A DNA stretch of 33,473 bases from Candidatus Olsenella pullistercoris. GTDB lineage: Bacteria; Actinomycetota; Coriobacteriia; Coriobacteriales; Atopobiaceae. Numbering within the stretch: position 1 is the first letter of the stretch; every line of letters starts with the position of its first letter. The position numbers and the translations under genes are program-made. The notes under the pieces were generated by a model. That model was not told the DNA's origin, did no database searches, and was given only the letters and a program-made list of their open reading frames with translations. The stretch is from contig DXBM01000025.1 in NCBI GenBank assembly GCA_019116525.1, positions 1 to 33,473 of the forward strand, read 5' to 3'. Shown here one piece after another: positions 32,250-33,473 of this stretch.

Positions 32250-32912
32250 ATGCCCAGGGGAAGGCAACCACAGGTCACGATGAGCGGCTTCAGCCTGGGC
32301 CGACCGGCGCTCGTGTGCCGCTGGAGGCTCGCCGGCCGCTCCCTGCCGCTCGAGAACCGCCACCTCAGGGCGCTCGGGCAGCGAACGGTGAACGGCACTG
32401 CCGTCTCGGTGCAGCTCGTGGCGTGGGCAAAGCAGCACATCGAGTGGACGCTCTCGGACGGGGCGGCGCTGTACCCTGACGGCGTCCTCATGACGGTGGT
32501 CGACGAGGCGGGCAGCGCCGCGATGGCCGTCGGCCCCTACGAGCCGCTCGCCCGCACCACCGCGCTCGCCCTCGCCCGTCGCGCCGCCCGCTCAGCCCAG
32601 GAGGGCGAGAGGACCGGCGTCTCCCCGGAGACGCTCTGGGCACTTTCCGACGGCAGGCTCCTGTGGAGCGCCGGCCGCGACGAGGCGGCGGCGGGGACCG
32701 CGTCGCTCGTGTGCGACCTGGCGCGCACCCTTGGCTTTGTGGTGGAGCGCGACGAGGGCCTCGTCGAGCGCGCCCTCGCCGGGGAGGACAAGCCCGCCGA
32801 GGTGTTTCTCGCCTCAGACGAGCACGGCGTGGTGCTCGCCTCCAACGCGCAGGGGCCGAGCTCGCAGCGCTTTGCAGCCGGCTACGAGAAGCTGCTCGCC
32901 ACGAGGCGCTAG
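32250..32912 (+). CDS. Uncharacterised protein, remotely class IV aminotransferase-like
   Basis: 220 residues, soluble, Ala/Arg-rich. No family is certain. The overall run, LENRHLRALGQR with a basic start, then WTLSDGAALYPDGVLMTVVDE, and in the C-terminal half a segment with AEVFLASDEHGVVLASNAQGPSSQRFAAGYEKLL (in part, EVFLASDEHGVV and SSQRFAAGYEKL), is faintly like the end of class IV aminotransferases. The PLP lysine region cannot be identified, so an inactive or unrelated protein is equally possible. I chose ATG 32250 because AAAGGGGG stands 6 bases before it; the in-frame ATG at 32223 has no such site and lies at a -10-like TAGAAT (32217-32222). It stands alone after the purH terminator. 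Confidence 0.7.
   Translation: MPRGRQPQVTMSGFSLGRPALVCRWRLAGRSLPLENRHLRALGQRTVNGTAVSVQLVAWAKQHIEWTLSDGAALYPDGVLMTVVDEAGSAAMAVGPYEPLARTTALALARRAARSAQEGERTGVSPETLWALSDGRLLWSAGRDEAAAGTASLVCDLARTLGFVVERDEGLVERALAGEDKPAEVFLASDEHGVVLASNAQGPSSQRFAAGYEKLLATRR

Positions 32913-33473
<561 letters not shown>

Overview
The window is high-GC, gene-dense DNA with strong GGAGG-type ribosome binding sites and frequent GTG starts. The gene set suggests an anaerobic actinobacterium of the class Coriobacteriia, probably near Olsenella/Atopobiaceae: an actinobacterial FHA/PP2C/SEDS-PBP/PASTA-kinase cluster, pyruvate:ferredoxin oxidoreductase (nifJ), and a DUF5648-repeat surface protein. This placement rests on gene content only; no rRNA gene is present.

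Layout. 1-1.8 kb (+): purC, a two-TM protein of unknown function and tRNA-Arg(CCU). 1.9-2.4 kb: a short element with inverted ends and a small minus-strand gene behind a LexA/SOS-like operator. 2.4-12.1 kb (-): a six-gene cell-wall and division signalling operon read from 12.1 kb leftward: a membrane-linked Ser/Thr kinase, fhaA, fhaB, pstP, a natural ftsW-pbpA fusion and PASTA kinase pknB, closed by a terminator at 2.4 kb. 12.2-13.8 kb: tRNA-Leu(CAG), then an unassigned 375-residue gene boxed by two inverted copies of a 73-bp element. 13.9-16.0 kb: a 63-residue membrane peptide diverging from serS, a small gene behind a double SOS-like operator, and tRNA-Arg(ACG). 16.2-27.0 kb (+): an aldo/keto reductase, then a nine-gene module of three tandem creatininase-family amidohydrolases, an M42 aminopeptidase and a complete Dpp/Opp-type peptide ABC transporter. 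27.0-28.2 kb: a secreted DUF5648-repeat protein, a 75-bp nested palindrome and tRNA-Ser(GCU). 28.2-30.4 kb (-): GNAT acetyltransferase and gluQ, preceded by an intergenic region with 42-bp-phased repeats. 30.4-33.5 kb (+): purH, an unassigned protein and the 5' end of nifJ.

How the genes work together. The kinase/FHA/phosphatase genes probably tune peptidoglycan synthesis by the SEDS glycosyltransferase-transpeptidase fusion, with the PASTA kinase sensing wall fragments. The creatininase/M42/Dpp block looks like a dedicated scavenging route: import of a peptide-like nitrogen compound, opening of cyclic or amide bonds, and trimming of peptides.

The least explained features are (i) two SOS-like operators in front of small genes, (ii) several short palindromic elements that sit at the edges of single accessory genes (1.9, 12.45/13.75, 27.03/27.96 kb), and (iii) the phased 42-bp repeats between the GNAT gene and purH.
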